The translations under genes were made by a program, and so were the position numbers. This document shows positions 1 through 11,548 of a DNA stretch of 64,000 nucleotides, in pieces. Below the pieces are notes generated by a model that made no database searches, was not told where the DNA came from, and saw nothing but the letters and a program-made list of their open reading frames with translations. The DNA comes from Chaetoderma sp. LZ-2023a. Its lineage: Eukaryota; Mollusca; Caudofoveata; Chaetodermatida; Chaetodermatidae. The DNA is taken from positions 91,718,996 through 91,782,995 of the forward strand of contig CM067373.1 in assembly GCA_034401795.1 (NCBI GenBank), read 5' to 3'. How positions within the stretch are numbered: the first letter of the stretch is position 1; every line of letters starts with the position of its first letter.

Positions 1-691
1 GTGGGCAGAGGTTAGCTAGAAATAAGCGGGGAATAGTCAGGAAATGAATTCCTCTAATGAGAATCTTGGTGGGAAAAAACATTCTGTTGCTAATTCTGAA
101 AATAATTTAATGTGAAGCCATGGCTGCCTTATTTTAAAAAAAATGAATTATCTCTATGAGCTCCATAAAATTTATAAACGACTTTTATAAACGACCAGTT
201 TCCAGGGCTTGAAAAGAATGGAAAATCCAACATTTTCTGGTAAATGGTTAGAAAAAGTATGAAAAACTGAAATATTTTCAGGTGAAATTCTCAAATTTAC
301 AATCTTGTCTTCAAAATATTGACGACCTTGGCTATCAATTCCTACAGTTTTATTTAAACCTTTCACCGATGAATTCCTCATATCTCATTTTCAAGGCAAC
401 CATGCAGGAAAACTGTTGGATATTTTGAAGTTATTTTAACTGGAAGACGTTGGCTGAGGCAGCACCGCATATTTTCAAAATATTCAAAAGAATAAGTTTT
501 ATAGCGTAAAGAATCTACTTTTCCAGGGATTTGTCGGCGAGAAGAGTTAACAGGACATCGGTTTGGAAAAGGTATAGTAAAGGTATCCAAAAGCCTCCAG
601 ACCACAAAAGCGGCTTGGCACCAATGTACAGACAACAATAAAACAGGGCAAAAATGAGCAGAAGGAAACCAGCTGCAACTGCTCTAACCCT
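1..691. other. Intergenic, no feature recognised
   Basis: AT-rich sequence with only short spurious frames on the minus strand. I see no motif, repeat or RNA gene. The 5' part of the LINE that becomes recognisable at about 692 may start somewhere in here. Confidence 0.5.
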
Positions 692-1443
692 AAGATTGTT
701 ACGATAAACATAGAAAATCTGAGAACAAACCATGCATATCTTAGTGAGCTGTTATCAGATAAGCAAACAATTGTATGTGTCCAAGAGCACTGACTTTTCA
801 ACTATGAGTTGGACTCCATTTCAAAGACATTTCCACACCATGCTCGGATGATGGAGATCCAATGCTCCCCTGGCACAGATCGAAAGGTACAGCAGGTGTG
901 ACTATCTTATGGCCCCAGTCCTTAAGCCACTGTATAGAACCCCTACCTGATGGCAGTAATCGATTAGTTGCGGTACGCATCAATGCAGAGCCTGAACCGC
1001 TCCTGCTCATAAATACATACATGCCTGCAGAAGGTACTCTCGACAAAACTACTAGCTACATCAGTGTACTAGATGAAGTTGCCGAACTAACACAGGAGTA
1101 CTCCGGAGCCTACACCTTACTGTGGATGGGCGATATAAATGGTATGTTGGGGAGAGTAAGGGAGAACAAAAATGACAAGCTACTAAAACAGTTCTGTCTG
1201 GAAAAGGGCTACAGAGTGTCTCCGTTAATGCCAAAGTTGCTGACATACCACCACTTCTATCGTGGTATTACATCGCAGCTGGATGCCTTCATCGAGTTAG
1301 CTGATCAGAACAGTGTTATAAAGGGAATTCATATGGACTCATGCAATCCGTTAAATCATAGTGCGCACGATGCAGTTACAGCCACCCTGTCTGTGCAGTT
1401 GAATGGATCCATACCATCAGTGACAAGCAGGAATGCGAGTTAA
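692..1443 (+). pseudogene. LINE APE-type endonuclease domain, broken
   Basis: From about 692 the translation reads KIVTINIENLRTN, the typical opening of an APE endonuclease that nicks target DNA for reverse transcription. It continues to VCVQEH and then meets a stop where the family usually has Trp. A frame change follows, and a 193-residue open stretch from 862 carries INTYMPAEG, LLWMGDINGMLGR (the GD-N motif) and ITSQLDAFIE. The family's terminal S-D-H triad is represented only by HSAHDAV, so a catalytic Asp-His pair looks altered. This is a pseudogene. Confidence 0.75.
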
Positions 1444-3322
1444 GCAGAGGGTGAATTGGGACAAGGTGGACATACAAAAGTACAAGCATCGTACCTCATC
1501 GGGACTGCAAAACCTGATAGACCTCTCCCGTCAGAATCTGTCTTCAGAGTTCCTGCTGCAGGCAATAAATGAAATCCTATATAATGCAGCAGTAGACGCC
1601 AGTCCGGCCAAAAAGAAGCAGTGGGTCAGATCACATTATAAATGAGATGCTATGCTGAAGCCATTTGTAGAATGTTCAAAGGCTGCACACTGGATATGGA
1701 AAAAAAGAAAGATGCCCAAAAGATGGGGAAGCAGCGGATACGAAGAAACATGCAAAAAAGGATCTTAAGGCAGCCCAAAGACAGCTTATTGCAGAAGAAC
1801 GAAACAGGCTGCACACAACCATAATGGACTCACGTCCAAGAGATCACAGCAAATTGTGCAGGCGATAAGACACTTAAGAGATAGCGGCCGGTATGTCTGT
1901 ATTAACTTCGGTATTGGGGGGGGGGAGCAGCACCACAGAGCCGGAGCTTTGAGCCCAGTACTTTGAAAATTTTGCTACGCCTGTTGATGATCAGACCTTT
2001 GACAGTGAGATGAAGGAGTCACTAGTGCTTAGACGCATGCTGATTAGCCTAAACTCATCTGCAGAGAAACCTTTATCCTTAGTGGATACCCAACAAACTG
2101 AAAAGCATGTGCTAAAACTGAAGGATGGCAAAGCAGCAGACATATTCGGTATCACTGCAGAACACCTAAAATACGCCTCACATGAAGTGCTTACAGCCCT
2201 CAATACCATCACAAATGACGTGCTGACCACTGGAAAGATCCCAGATACCATGAAAACTGGCCTAATCACTCCGGTCCCGAAGAAAGGAAAGTCTGCTAGA
2301 TGTCCCAATGGCTACAGACGCATTACAGTCAGTTCTGTCCTGGGAAAGGTAGTGGAAAAAGAAATTGTACAGCGAATCAGACCCGCCTTAAACCAGACAA
2401 AAAGTAGATTGCAGTTCGGTTCTACCCAAAGTTGCTCGTCCGTGAATGCAGTTTTTGCTCTTACTGAAACCATTGCTGATGCTGTTGATACCAAGAGTTC
2501 ACAACACATAACATTTATGGATGCCAGCAAGGCCTTTGATATTGTAAATCACCCAAGTATGCTAAATGCCTTCTACAGTCAAGGAATCAAGGGCATCCTA
2601 TGGGCTATTGTAGACAGTATGTACACAGATATGGGAGCAGCCGTTAAGTGGAAAGGGGAAGAGTCACAGGCCTTTGATGAGTATCAGGGGATCCGTCAAG
2701 GTGGTTAGTCGACAACAGACCTTTTCAACAGCAGGAGGAACAAGCTACTACATAAACTGGAAACCCACCCAGCTACGTATAGAATTGGTTCGATCCCAAC
2801 AGGCACGATTATGTGTGCAGACGACCTAGCATTAGTTGCGCGAGCACCGGAAGCTATGCAACTCTTAATAAATGAGGCATAGATGGATGCAGCTAGTGAG
2901 CGGTACTTGTTTAGTCACACCAAAACTAAAACCATGGTAGCTAGAGGTACAAAGCCAGCAAATCTCTGGATAAATGGAAGCTGTTGGAGATCACAAATGA
3001 GGAGACCCATCGTGGCCTTACTAGAACATCTTCGTGTAACAACCTAAAAACAGTTAATTCAGCATGGCGTGCAGCCTACTCCCTAATGGGTGCTGTCATG
3101 TATGGACTTAATGGTCTAAGCCCAATGACATCAATACACATCTGGGAGATATATACTACTCCAGTCCTGTTGCATAGCCTTGAGGGACTGATCCTAAAGC
3201 AGTCTGAGATCGAAAAACTGGAAGATTTCTACAGGGCCAATCTAAAACGTATGCAGCATCTACCTGCCAGTAGTTGCTTGGGGCACTACCAGTGGAAGGC
3301 CAAATTCACAAAAGGATTCTGA
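1433..3322 (+). pseudogene. LINE reverse transcriptase domain, broken
   Basis: The linker from 1433 leads into an RT frame at 2010-2708 with LKDGKAADIFGITAEHLKY, TGLITPVPKKGK, GYRRITVSSVLGKVVEK and FMDASKAFDIVNH (motif A with its catalytic Asp). The frame stops after YQGIRQGG (motif B), and the same product resumes with MCADDLALVARAPEAM (motif C; the usual F/Y-A-D-D appears as C-A-D-D). A further stop lies near 2880. A thumb-like segment with MYGLNGLSPM follows at 2984-3322. A poly-G tract near 1917 sits in the linker. At least four frame breaks make it non-functional. Confidence 0.8.
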
Positions 3323-4005
3323 TCTTTCTTATGAATATGCTACACAGAGAGAATTCCATCGAACGTGAGATAATTGAAAGACAATTAGCCATCAATGTAG
3401 CAGGGTCCGGTAGCTGGGTAATGATAGCAAATCAGATACTACGGAAGTATGGCCTGTCGGATGTATACAGTCTTCTGAAGAACCTGCCAAGTAAGGGAGT
3501 ATGGAAACCAATCGTGACAAAACAGGTCCATGACCACTGGGAGCGCAAACTGAAAGAAGAAGCTGCCGGGAAGAAGACTCTGTCGTATCTTTCCCTTGAC
3601 TCCTCCAAGATCGTGAAACCACACAGTGTATGGACAAGCTGCAAGTCTGATAAGACCTCTGTATATAAGGCTACTATCCAAACTAAGTTACTAGTACAGA
3701 GATATAACCTACTTGGAGGAACAACCCGTAACCGTCGAGGTCCATCCACCTGTCCACTGTGCAAGAGCGAAGATGAGTCGCTGGTGCACTTCCTTGTCGT
3801 GTGTACACAGCTTCAACCTACACGAAAAGAACTCATGAGTAAGATCTGTGGCATGTTGATGACACTAGGACTCCAAGTCACACATGAGAACTGTATTCAA
3901 GCTATCCTAGACCCTAGCAAGACACTGCAGAAACTCCAAAAACTATCCAGAGAACTTTGTCATGTCCTGCATCGACAGCGAGCTAAGATGACTCAATTGC
4001 AGTGA
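3274..4005 (+). pseudogene. LINE C-terminal region with zinc knuckle
   Basis: The 243-residue open frame contains a CPLC-x7-H-x4-C zinc knuckle (CPLCKSEDESLVHFLVVC) about 60 residues from its end, a nucleic-acid-binding tail common in LINE polyproteins. It overlaps the preceding frame by about 50 bases in another phase, so a frameshift separates it from the RT. The C-terminal end is helical and basic. It is the best-preserved part of the element. Confidence 0.75.
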
Positions 4006-4132
4006 TGCGCTCAAAGTTGCGTGCTGCTGAGTTGCATGATGGGCCTGAATGCGTCGCTGACTATACTCTACCAAACAGGTCACTCTTTTAAACAAAAATT
4101 TGTTGCGCCTTGTGATACTTAACGGATACACA

Positions 4133-4182
<50 letters not shown>
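4133..4182. repeat. (ATT)n microsatellite
   Basis: About 16 uninterrupted ATT units. They lie directly after the LINE 3' region and are probably its 3' tail, expanded. Confidence 0.9.
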
Positions 4183-4183
<1 letters not shown>

Positions 4184-4377
4184 TTGTGAAATCTCGCGAA
4201 TCAAGCTTCTCGTTGGACACGTCGGAAGGAACATGAGTTTCTACTTTCAGAAAATATCCAGAACTAAATATCCGTACCAACTGTACTCCCTGTGGAGGTT
4301 CGTCTGAAGAACATCGCATTGTTCGAGAGACGGGATTTACTGCGAAAGAAGAAGAAGCAGGTATGGAATGGATGAAT

Positions 4378-5583
4378 CCAGTTTTAGCTATGCCCCGCTC
4401 ATCTCTCGCTAAGCTCCACCCACAATTTGCCCGTGTTTTAATCGATCGATCTCAGAACTCCCTGACTATTAATTTCCAGAAAACTACGGGTAAGCTGTTG
4501 TGAACAGTCAAATAATTTCAAAATATTTAACAGCATGTTTATTAAATAGTAAAGCCATACAATTCGTACAACAACGCTTAGTCCATCATCAATTAAGCTT
4601 TCCTGGCGAACTTCGCTACGTCATTCATGGTGTTATTGATTATGACGTTAGACTACACGTCACGTAGTTGATTATGACGTCACATTATTGACTGGGAAAC
4701 TTGCATATAACGGGTTACTTCCAGTCAAATTAGTTTCAAATGTAATTGTCTTGAAATTGAGACGCCGGAATTTAAACGGTTACAGAAAAATTCGTTCAGT
4801 TCAATTCTACCCTCTCTAAAATTGAATTAATTAGAGTGAGAGAGAGAGAGAGAGGGGGGGGAAGGGAGGGAGAGAGAGAGAGACGCACGCACGCACGCAT
4901 GCACGCACGCACGTACGCACGCACGCACGCACGCACGCACGCACAGACAATACCTTCCAGCATGTGTTATGTTGTACCAATGACTGATTCAACCGATGAG
5001 ATCCCTACCAACTATCAGCCAGTAAAGAATTTGTATCTTTACAACTTTATCTATGTCATGCTAAACCCTTGAGGTTCCTCTGACAAGTGGTAAACTTCCA
5101 AAATTAGACCGCTTGACATTCAATAAACAAATATTTTGATCTTGACCAGGGTATACCATTAGATGTTTAAATTTCTTGTGTACGCAATTTAAAACTTTGA
5201 ACACGGAGTGTTTACTTTAATAGATACCCGAACTATACGCCATCCTAACCAATTCACCTTTCCAGTTTATCCACTCATCATATGACGTCATAATCAATTA
5301 AGTGACGTGTATGCTGACGTCATTCATGACGTTATTTAATTATGACGTCATGAATGATTCGAAATAGTCCGTCTTTAACGCTTAATTGTCCGACATGTTG
5401 TGAATTGTATGTCTTTGCTATTTAATACACATGCTATAGACAGCAACAGCACCCAGTCGAATTAGTTTCAAAATATTCAGCAGCTTACCTGCATAGTTTT
5501 CTGGAAATTAATCGATCGATCCCAACATGAGCATGGTGTGGGTGGAGCTTAGATAAAGATGGGCGGGGCATAGCTAAAACTGG
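4378..5583. mobile_element. Foldback / non-autonomous DNA element with ~130-160-bp inverted termini
   Basis: The left end begins CCAGTTTTAGCTATGCCCCG at 4378 and the right end at 5583 reads back the same on the other strand. The similarity continues inward for about 130-160 bases on each side, including AAGCTCCACCCACA, ATCGATCGAT and AATTTCCAGAAAACTA. Inside the arms both sides carry inverted clusters of TGACGTCA-like octamers (4610-4690 and 5280-5350). No transposase frame is present, so the element is non-autonomous. Its target duplication is not clear. Confidence 0.7.
4836..4944. repeat. (GA)n followed by (CGCA)n microsatellite
   Basis: GA/G-rich repeats (4836-4882) run straight into CGCA repeats (4883-4944), inside the foldback element. 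The apparent frame across it is a repeat artefact. Confidence 0.9.
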
Positions 5584-6186
<603 letters not shown>

Positions 6187-6190
6187 CCTA

Positions 6191-7703
6191 CTGAACCAAA
6201 AGAGTTTAGCAACACTATGAATATTACTGTATAAATGTTATTTAACAAAAACAATAAATTGATTCAAATATATATAATTGATAGGTCATTTTCCCATTTG
6301 AACAGCAGTCTCTTGTTACTGTATTGCTAGCATCGCGCCTTTAACACGGCACCATTCAACGGAAGGGTCCAATTTAAATAATGACACTGAGCTGTCAATA
6401 CCGGTTGTGACCTCCGCGCGCATTAATCACCGCCGTACATCGCTTTCTCATGCTTCGAATTAAGCACCTGATGTCACGAAGAGGAATTGCATCCCATTCC
6501 TGGAGCAGTGCAGCTTCCAGCTCCCGCACGTTGTGAAGATGTGGATGGTTCTCACGCACCATACGGCCAAGAATGTCCCACACGTGTTCGATAGGAGACA
6601 GGTGCGGTGATCTCGCTGGCCAGTCCAACACCGGAACGTTGTTAGCCTCAAGGAAATCACTGGTGACCCTAGCTGAATGAGGACGGGCGTTGTCTTGCTG
6701 GAACATAAAGTCTGCATGATGCTGCATAAAAGGGATGACAACAGGGGCGACAACTTCTTCACAGTAACGTTGAGCCGTTAAATTTCCGCGAATCACAATA
6801 AGATCTGTTTGCCATTTTCATGGATTCCAGCCCACACCATGACTGCCGCCACCGAATCTGTCGTGCTGAATGATGTTGGCTGCATCATACGGTTCTCCTA
6901 AACGTCGCCAACCCCGTTGCCTACCATCCGCCACATCCACACAAAACCTCGACTCATCACTGAACAAAACGTGGCTCCATTGTTGAGCACGCCATCGCTG
7001 ATGAGTTCTTGCCCATGCAAACCGATTCTCGATGTGACGCTCTGTAAGCGGAACAGCAACAAGTGGACGACGGGCGTGCAGTCCAGCATCATGGAGTCTG
7101 TTTCGCACAATTTGCGCATGCACTGTAGTGCCGGTAGCGGTGTGCAAATTATGGGACAGCCGCGGCGCAGTCTCAAACCTGTGACGTCGTGATGACGTCA
7201 CTAAGTAGCGGTCTTCTCGTGGTGTTGTTGCTCTCGGTCTGCCAGATCGTGGTCGGTCATTAACATGTCCAGTTTCCTGCTCACGTTGGCGGAAACGGGA
7301 AATGGTTGAGGCGTGAACATTAAAATGTCGAGCAACAGCGCGAACGCTCTGCCCAGCAGCGAGTCTTCCCATTGCTTCATGGCGCTGATTTTCGGGTAGC
7401 CCTGGGCGGCGGCCCATGTTCGGTAGGGTAAACTTTTAAGCGTTTTCTGTTAAAGTTCGTTATCTGCTTTTGCAATATGGTGAATTTTTGCCTTCGCTAC
7501 CCGCCAATGTGGGCCAGTGCATGAAAAATGCATTTTCACATGCAGTAAGCGTGCGGCCGAGAAATGCAAGAAATGATTTGCATTTCTTCATGATCAGCGA
7601 GACATTACATTGACGAAACACGCCTGCAAATTTGGTTATAAATGGACGCATAGTTTTAATACAACAAACCAAACTTCACTGTTGCTAAACTTTTTTGGCT
7701 CAG
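6191..7703 (-). mobile_element. Tc1/mariner-like transposon, ~1.5 kb, with terminal inverted repeats
   Basis: CTGAACCAAAAGAGTTTAGC at 6191 is matched in inverted form by the sequence ending at 7703 (reads CTGAGCCAAAAAAGTTTAGC on the minus strand). The pair extends for about 26 bases with 2-3 mismatches. The left end is preceded by TA; the right end is followed by TT, so the TA duplication is probably mutated. A minus-strand transposase pseudogene fills the interior. Confidence 0.85.
6395..7417 (-). pseudogene. Tc1-like transposase, frameshifted
   Basis: A cut-and-paste transposase. The N-terminal 199 residues from the ATG at 7417 hold paired helix-turn-helix DNA-binding motifs (MGRRPGLPENQRHEAMGRL; VHASTISRFRQRE), a GRPRAT hinge and the first catalytic Asp in VLFSDESRF. 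After GGGS the frame shifts, and a second shift lies near 6800. The C-terminal 133 residues carry FQQDNARPHSA (second Asp) and SPHLSPIEHVWD (Glu), with the DD34E spacing typical of Tc1. All three catalytic residues survive, but the frame breaks make it inactive. Confidence 0.9.
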
Positions 7704-7807
7704 TTTCTGTACATATATCCTGTTCTGGCTTCCGTTTCACATTTTGCTTTTTTACCCATGTCGCTAAACGCAAGGGTAGCGACGCAAGGGTATGTGCGAG
7801 CGTTTAA

Positions 7808-7875
7808 TGCTTGTTGTTGTTGTTGTTGTTGTTGTTTTTGTTGTTGCTGTTGTTGTTGTTGTTGTTGTTGTTGTT
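7808..7875. repeat. (GTT)n microsatellite
   Basis: Imperfect GTT repeats. The poly-Cys and poly-Gln frames across it are artefacts. Confidence 0.9.
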
Positions 7876-8244
7876 TGAATAACTCTGGTTCTACTGGAGG
7901 GATTTTCTCCAAATTTAGAGGGAAGTATGCCAGTTGGATCCCGAGGAGATAGGCCAATTTCTGTGTCCAAAACGCAACAGCAACAGGCGTAAACAATTTT
8001 CAAATTAGATCTTTTTACGCATTCTTCAATAACTCTGGTTCTACTGGTGTGGTCAAAGGCTAAAGCGCAACAGTAACAGCTTTCAGCAACATTGTTTCCA
8101 TTTGTACTTGGGTTTTTTCATCCCTGGTGTTGGTGGTTGTGGTGGTGGTGGTGGTGGTGGTGGTGGTGGCGTTTGTGGCGGTTGTGGCCGTTATAGTATT
8201 AGTAGGGGTGGTGATGTTGGTCATGGCGGTGGTGTAGTAGTAGT
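7876..8244. other. Spacer with (TGG)n tract
   Basis: A GGTGGT-type tract occupies about 8128-8175, followed by a looser GTT/GGT stretch to about 8240. AATAACTCTGGTTCTACTGG occurs twice (7878 and 8027), a short direct repeat about 150 bases apart. No gene seen. Confidence 0.6.
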
Positions 8245-10320
8245 ATGGAATTCTGCACTATGAAATTACTTTACGGTATAATTTTTTGAAATTCGGAATA
8301 TAACTAGCATATTCAAACTCTTATAAGTTTTTGTGTGTGAAATTCTGGGAGCGAACATTTTGCAACGAAAACTGTGAATCAGCCAAAATTAGAGCCAATT
8401 TTTTGTATGGAATTGTGTATTATGAAATTACTTTACGGTAGAATTTTTTTCATTTGGAATATAACCGTGTGGGTGGGTGGGTTGGGTGAATGGATAGGTG
8501 GGTGGTTTGGTGGGTGTTTGGGTTGAGTGGGTGTGCGAATCAGCGGGAGTAGCCAGAGCATTATGTAGTGGGCGTTTTGATGAGAATCATCCAGAAGCTG
8601 CATTCTCTTAACGACGTTCTCTCCAAAGTCGTAATGGTGATGCGCTTCTTGACCAAACATGCAAATCTTAGGGATTTTGCTTGATAAGACACCTTTTACC
8701 AGTACATGGAGCAAAGCATATGTGATATATAGAAAGATTTTCACCTTATAGGAAATATTTGATGGTAGAATCGTTTAATATTTCGTACAACACTAGTACA
8801 TAGTGAAATCTACATGGCCATATGTTAAACAAAAACTGGTTACAATCTGTGTACAGAGATTCTGGTAGAGAATATAGTAAATTATTGGCATTTTACAACT
8901 GTCGATTGCTTATTATGAAATTACTTCATGCAGTAGACTTTTCTAACTCGGTACTTTATTAGCATATTCAAGTACCTATCTAATCATGTTTGAAATTCTG
9001 GGACCGAACCATTTAGAAACAGTAGGGTATTGAAAACCACGACAATATTTGAGCCAATTCTCGGTATGGAAATGCGTACTACGAAATTACAGGGTGGTAG
9101 AATTGTGTTAAATTCGGAAAATCACTAGCGTATTCAAACTCCTATAGGGTTTTTGTGGGTGAAATTCTGGAACCGAACATATTGCAGGCAACAGTACACC
9201 GAAAACCATGAATCAGACAACATTTGAGCCTATTTTCGATGCGAAATTATTTCATAGTAAAATCTTTTTAACTTAATACTTCATTAGCGTATTTATGCAT
9301 CTGGCCGAAATTTCTGAGGCACACAAATTACGAGCAATATACCAGGACATACCGACACCTATCCGAATGTGGAAAATGTGAACCAACTACCTTACAATAT
9401 GCGCCATATGGTGAATAATTAGAAAATTATGTGATGGTAGAATTGTGCAATATTTGATACTGCATTAATACATATTAAGTTCTATATGGCCTTATGTTCG
9501 AAAACTGATTACAAAGCAAGTACTATTGCAAATTATTGTCATTGGACAACTGTCGGTCGCTACTAAATTGCGTATTACGAAATTACTTCATGATAGAATT
9601 GTTTAAACATCGATACATTATTAGCGTATTCATATACATATCTAACCGTATGGGGGAAATTCTGGGGCCAAACCTATTGCAGACAGTATGGTACAGAAAA
9701 CATTGGATCTGCGACTTTAATCCAAGTTTCGGTATGGAATTGTGTACTGTGAAAGACCTTTACGGCAGAATTTTTTGAAATTGGGAATGTAACTGGTATA
9801 TTCAAACTCCTATAAGTTTTTGTGGGTGAAATTTTAGGGGCGAACATATTGCAACGAAAACTGTGAATCAGCCAAAATGTACGCCTATTTTATATACGAA
9901 CTTGTGTACTGTGAAATTATTTCATGGTAGATATTTTTAACTCACTTCTCCATAAGCGTATGCCTATACCTATCTAAACATATGGGTTAAATTCTAGGCC
10001 CGAACTTATTACGAGCGATATGCCAGGACATATCGACACCTGTCTGATTGTGATAAATGTGAACCAACTATTTTACAATGGGCCATATGGCGAATAAGTA
10101 ACTACATACCATGAGATTAGTTGATGGTAGAATTGTGCAACATCACTAGTGCATATTGAGTTATATATTTCCATATGTTAAACAACTCATTACAAACCGA
10201 GAACAGTGATTCTGATACCGTGTCGGTCGCTACTAAATTGTGTTCTACGAAATTATCTCATGGTAGAAATTTCTAAAACTCAAGAATCATTAGCGTATTA
10301 ATATCCCTATCTAACCATAT
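8245..10320. repeat. Degenerate satellite with a four-monomer higher-order unit
   Basis: Diverged copies of a ~150-180-bp monomer follow one another. Most contain a variant of GAAATTACTTCATGGTAGAAT near their start. By sequence they fall into four types, A, D, B and C. Order and approximate starts: A 8245, A 8405, interruption, B 8745, C 8905, A 9062, D 9235, B 9412, C 9568, A 9730, D 9893, B 10093, C 10240. Same-type copies are spaced about 657-681 bases and resemble each other more than their neighbours. No gene is present; frames at 8433 and 9536 are by-products. Confidence 0.75.
8463..8740. other. Non-satellite segment interrupting the array
   Basis: Where a D monomer would be expected after the A copy at 8405, the sequence is instead a GTGGGTGGGTTGG-type tract (8466-8530) followed by unique sequence. 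The array resumes at about 8745 in B phase. It may be an insertion or a replacement. Confidence 0.5.
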
Positions 10321-10687
10321 ACACGATTACTGTATTCTGCGGCTGTAGTAGTGGAGACATCCTACAGCTGAAATCGGTCCTTCTTTGCTATTGCCATTGT
10401 CCTCAGCCACAGTCTTTAGCTTCCACAACAATGTTAGCAATACTACAAAGCAGCAGGGGCGCCGGAAGCAAATTTGAGGGGCGGTGGCAGGTTCCACAAA
10501 AGGGCACACTGGATGGCATTGTTTTAAGGAAGATATGAAATGGGTGCCCCCCCCCCCCATCCTCTCATAGAAGGCTGTTCGGGGATACCCACCTACCTAA
10601 CCACCACAAGAAAAAAACATTGAAAGGTGCAGGCTCATGACTCGATTTCCTGCATTCTTATGATTACGTATAAATGTTAGAGCTATG
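10321..10687. other. Spacer
   Basis: No gene seen. It contains a (C)12 tract near 10549. This is the flank between the satellite and the repeat module. Confidence 0.4.
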
Positions 10688-10941
10688 TTAATCGAAGAAC
10701 TTATTTATTCTTCGGTCAATTGAACGTATTCCCAATTCCCAATGTGAGCGCGCAGACGAGCTGGTTAGCTGCGGTTCTCGGGGTTGCGGATCTCGTATCA
10801 CGTCTCTCTGGAAGGTACAAAGACCGGCCTCTAGAGCCGGTGGAACGTTCATGTTCCTGTGGGGGCCGTGCGACCATTGCCGCCGAGATTGAACCTCACG
10901 GTCTCGTCCCAACTGTTGGTGTCACTGGTATGATGGTCCAT
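10688..10941 (-). pseudogene. gag-like N-terminus after module copy 1
   Basis: The ATG at 10941 opens MDHHTSDTNSWDETV followed by FNLGGNGRTAP, then stops. The 60584 copy gives MDRHTGDTNSWDETV with the same spacing, and the 38710 copy gives MDTNSWDETV. Conservation in frame at three places implies a real coding start. In the 38.7-kb copy it is followed by gypsy gag, so it is probably the gag amino terminus. The remainder here is truncated. Confidence 0.55.
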
Positions 10942-11188
10942 TAACTAATTTAAAAGTCTTAACATGATGATATAATTAAACAGTCACAATAATAACTATA
11001 CAAACAATGCTACTCTTTTGACAGTAATGAGCAAATAATACAGTACATAGAGCTATCCGGTGTTCTTTCCACATGGACTCGCTGAAGGTACCACACAGAT
11101 TCGTAAATCCGCAGACGTATCCCTGCAAGGGAGCATCGCTACGAGGCTACTTAATAGTTTAATATAAACCAATTATACCCCTAACACA

Positions 11189-11192
11189 CACA

Positions 11193-11240
<48 letters not shown>

Positions 11241-11265
11241 TGCACGTACGCACACACACACACAA
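11189..11265. repeat. (CGCA)n / (CA)n microsatellite in the module
   Basis: CGCA repeats with CA ends. The same position in copy 2 (38937-39068) also carries an expanded CGCA/CA tract, but copy 3 (about 60225) does not. Confidence 0.9.
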
Positions 11266-11548
11266 AATATTGTTGTACCGAGAGGAAAGTGCCTCGCGCG
11301 GGCCTCCATCACAGGAAAATGCCTTCAACATCGAAGCGGAGGAAAAGAGCTGGCAAAAAGGCCCACTCTTTTGTTCAAACAAAAAGCCAAGTGCTGGTAA
11401 ATCCTAGTGAAGCCATAATTCATGTGATGCAGACTGGTTTGCGCGAAGACGGGCCGGGTGATTTCTGAAGAATGCACAGGTCCCCGTCTTATGGTGGTGA
11501 TGATGACGGGTGTTGTTCTGACTGGCGGCGGTGCCGATATTGCTGACA

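Larger units (their letters stand above)
692..4182 (+). mobile_element. Decayed non-LTR retrotransposon (LINE), nearly full length
   Basis: Endonuclease, reverse transcriptase and C-terminal zinc-knuckle segments follow one another on the plus strand in the standard order of an APE-type LINE. The reading frame is broken many times. The element appears to end in an (ATT)n tract at 4133-4182, which would serve as its 3' tail. No LTRs or terminal inverted repeats flank it. The clade cannot be fixed by eye; an RNase H domain is not visible. Confidence 0.8.

Noticed and set aside
7700-8003. Poly-Gln, poly-Cys and poly-Thr frames
   Set aside because: All arise from the (GTT)n tract, with no supporting sequence on either side.
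8433-9778. ORFs of 80-103 residues in the satellite
   Set aside because: They follow the monomer repeat or its GGTGGG insertion and are not shared between monomers of the same type.
10900-10945. TGGTGTCACTGG as a plus-strand tRNA primer-binding site
   Set aside because: The associated gag-like frame and gypsy genes run on the minus strand, and the same bases are part of a conserved coding start, so a plus-strand primer site does not fit.
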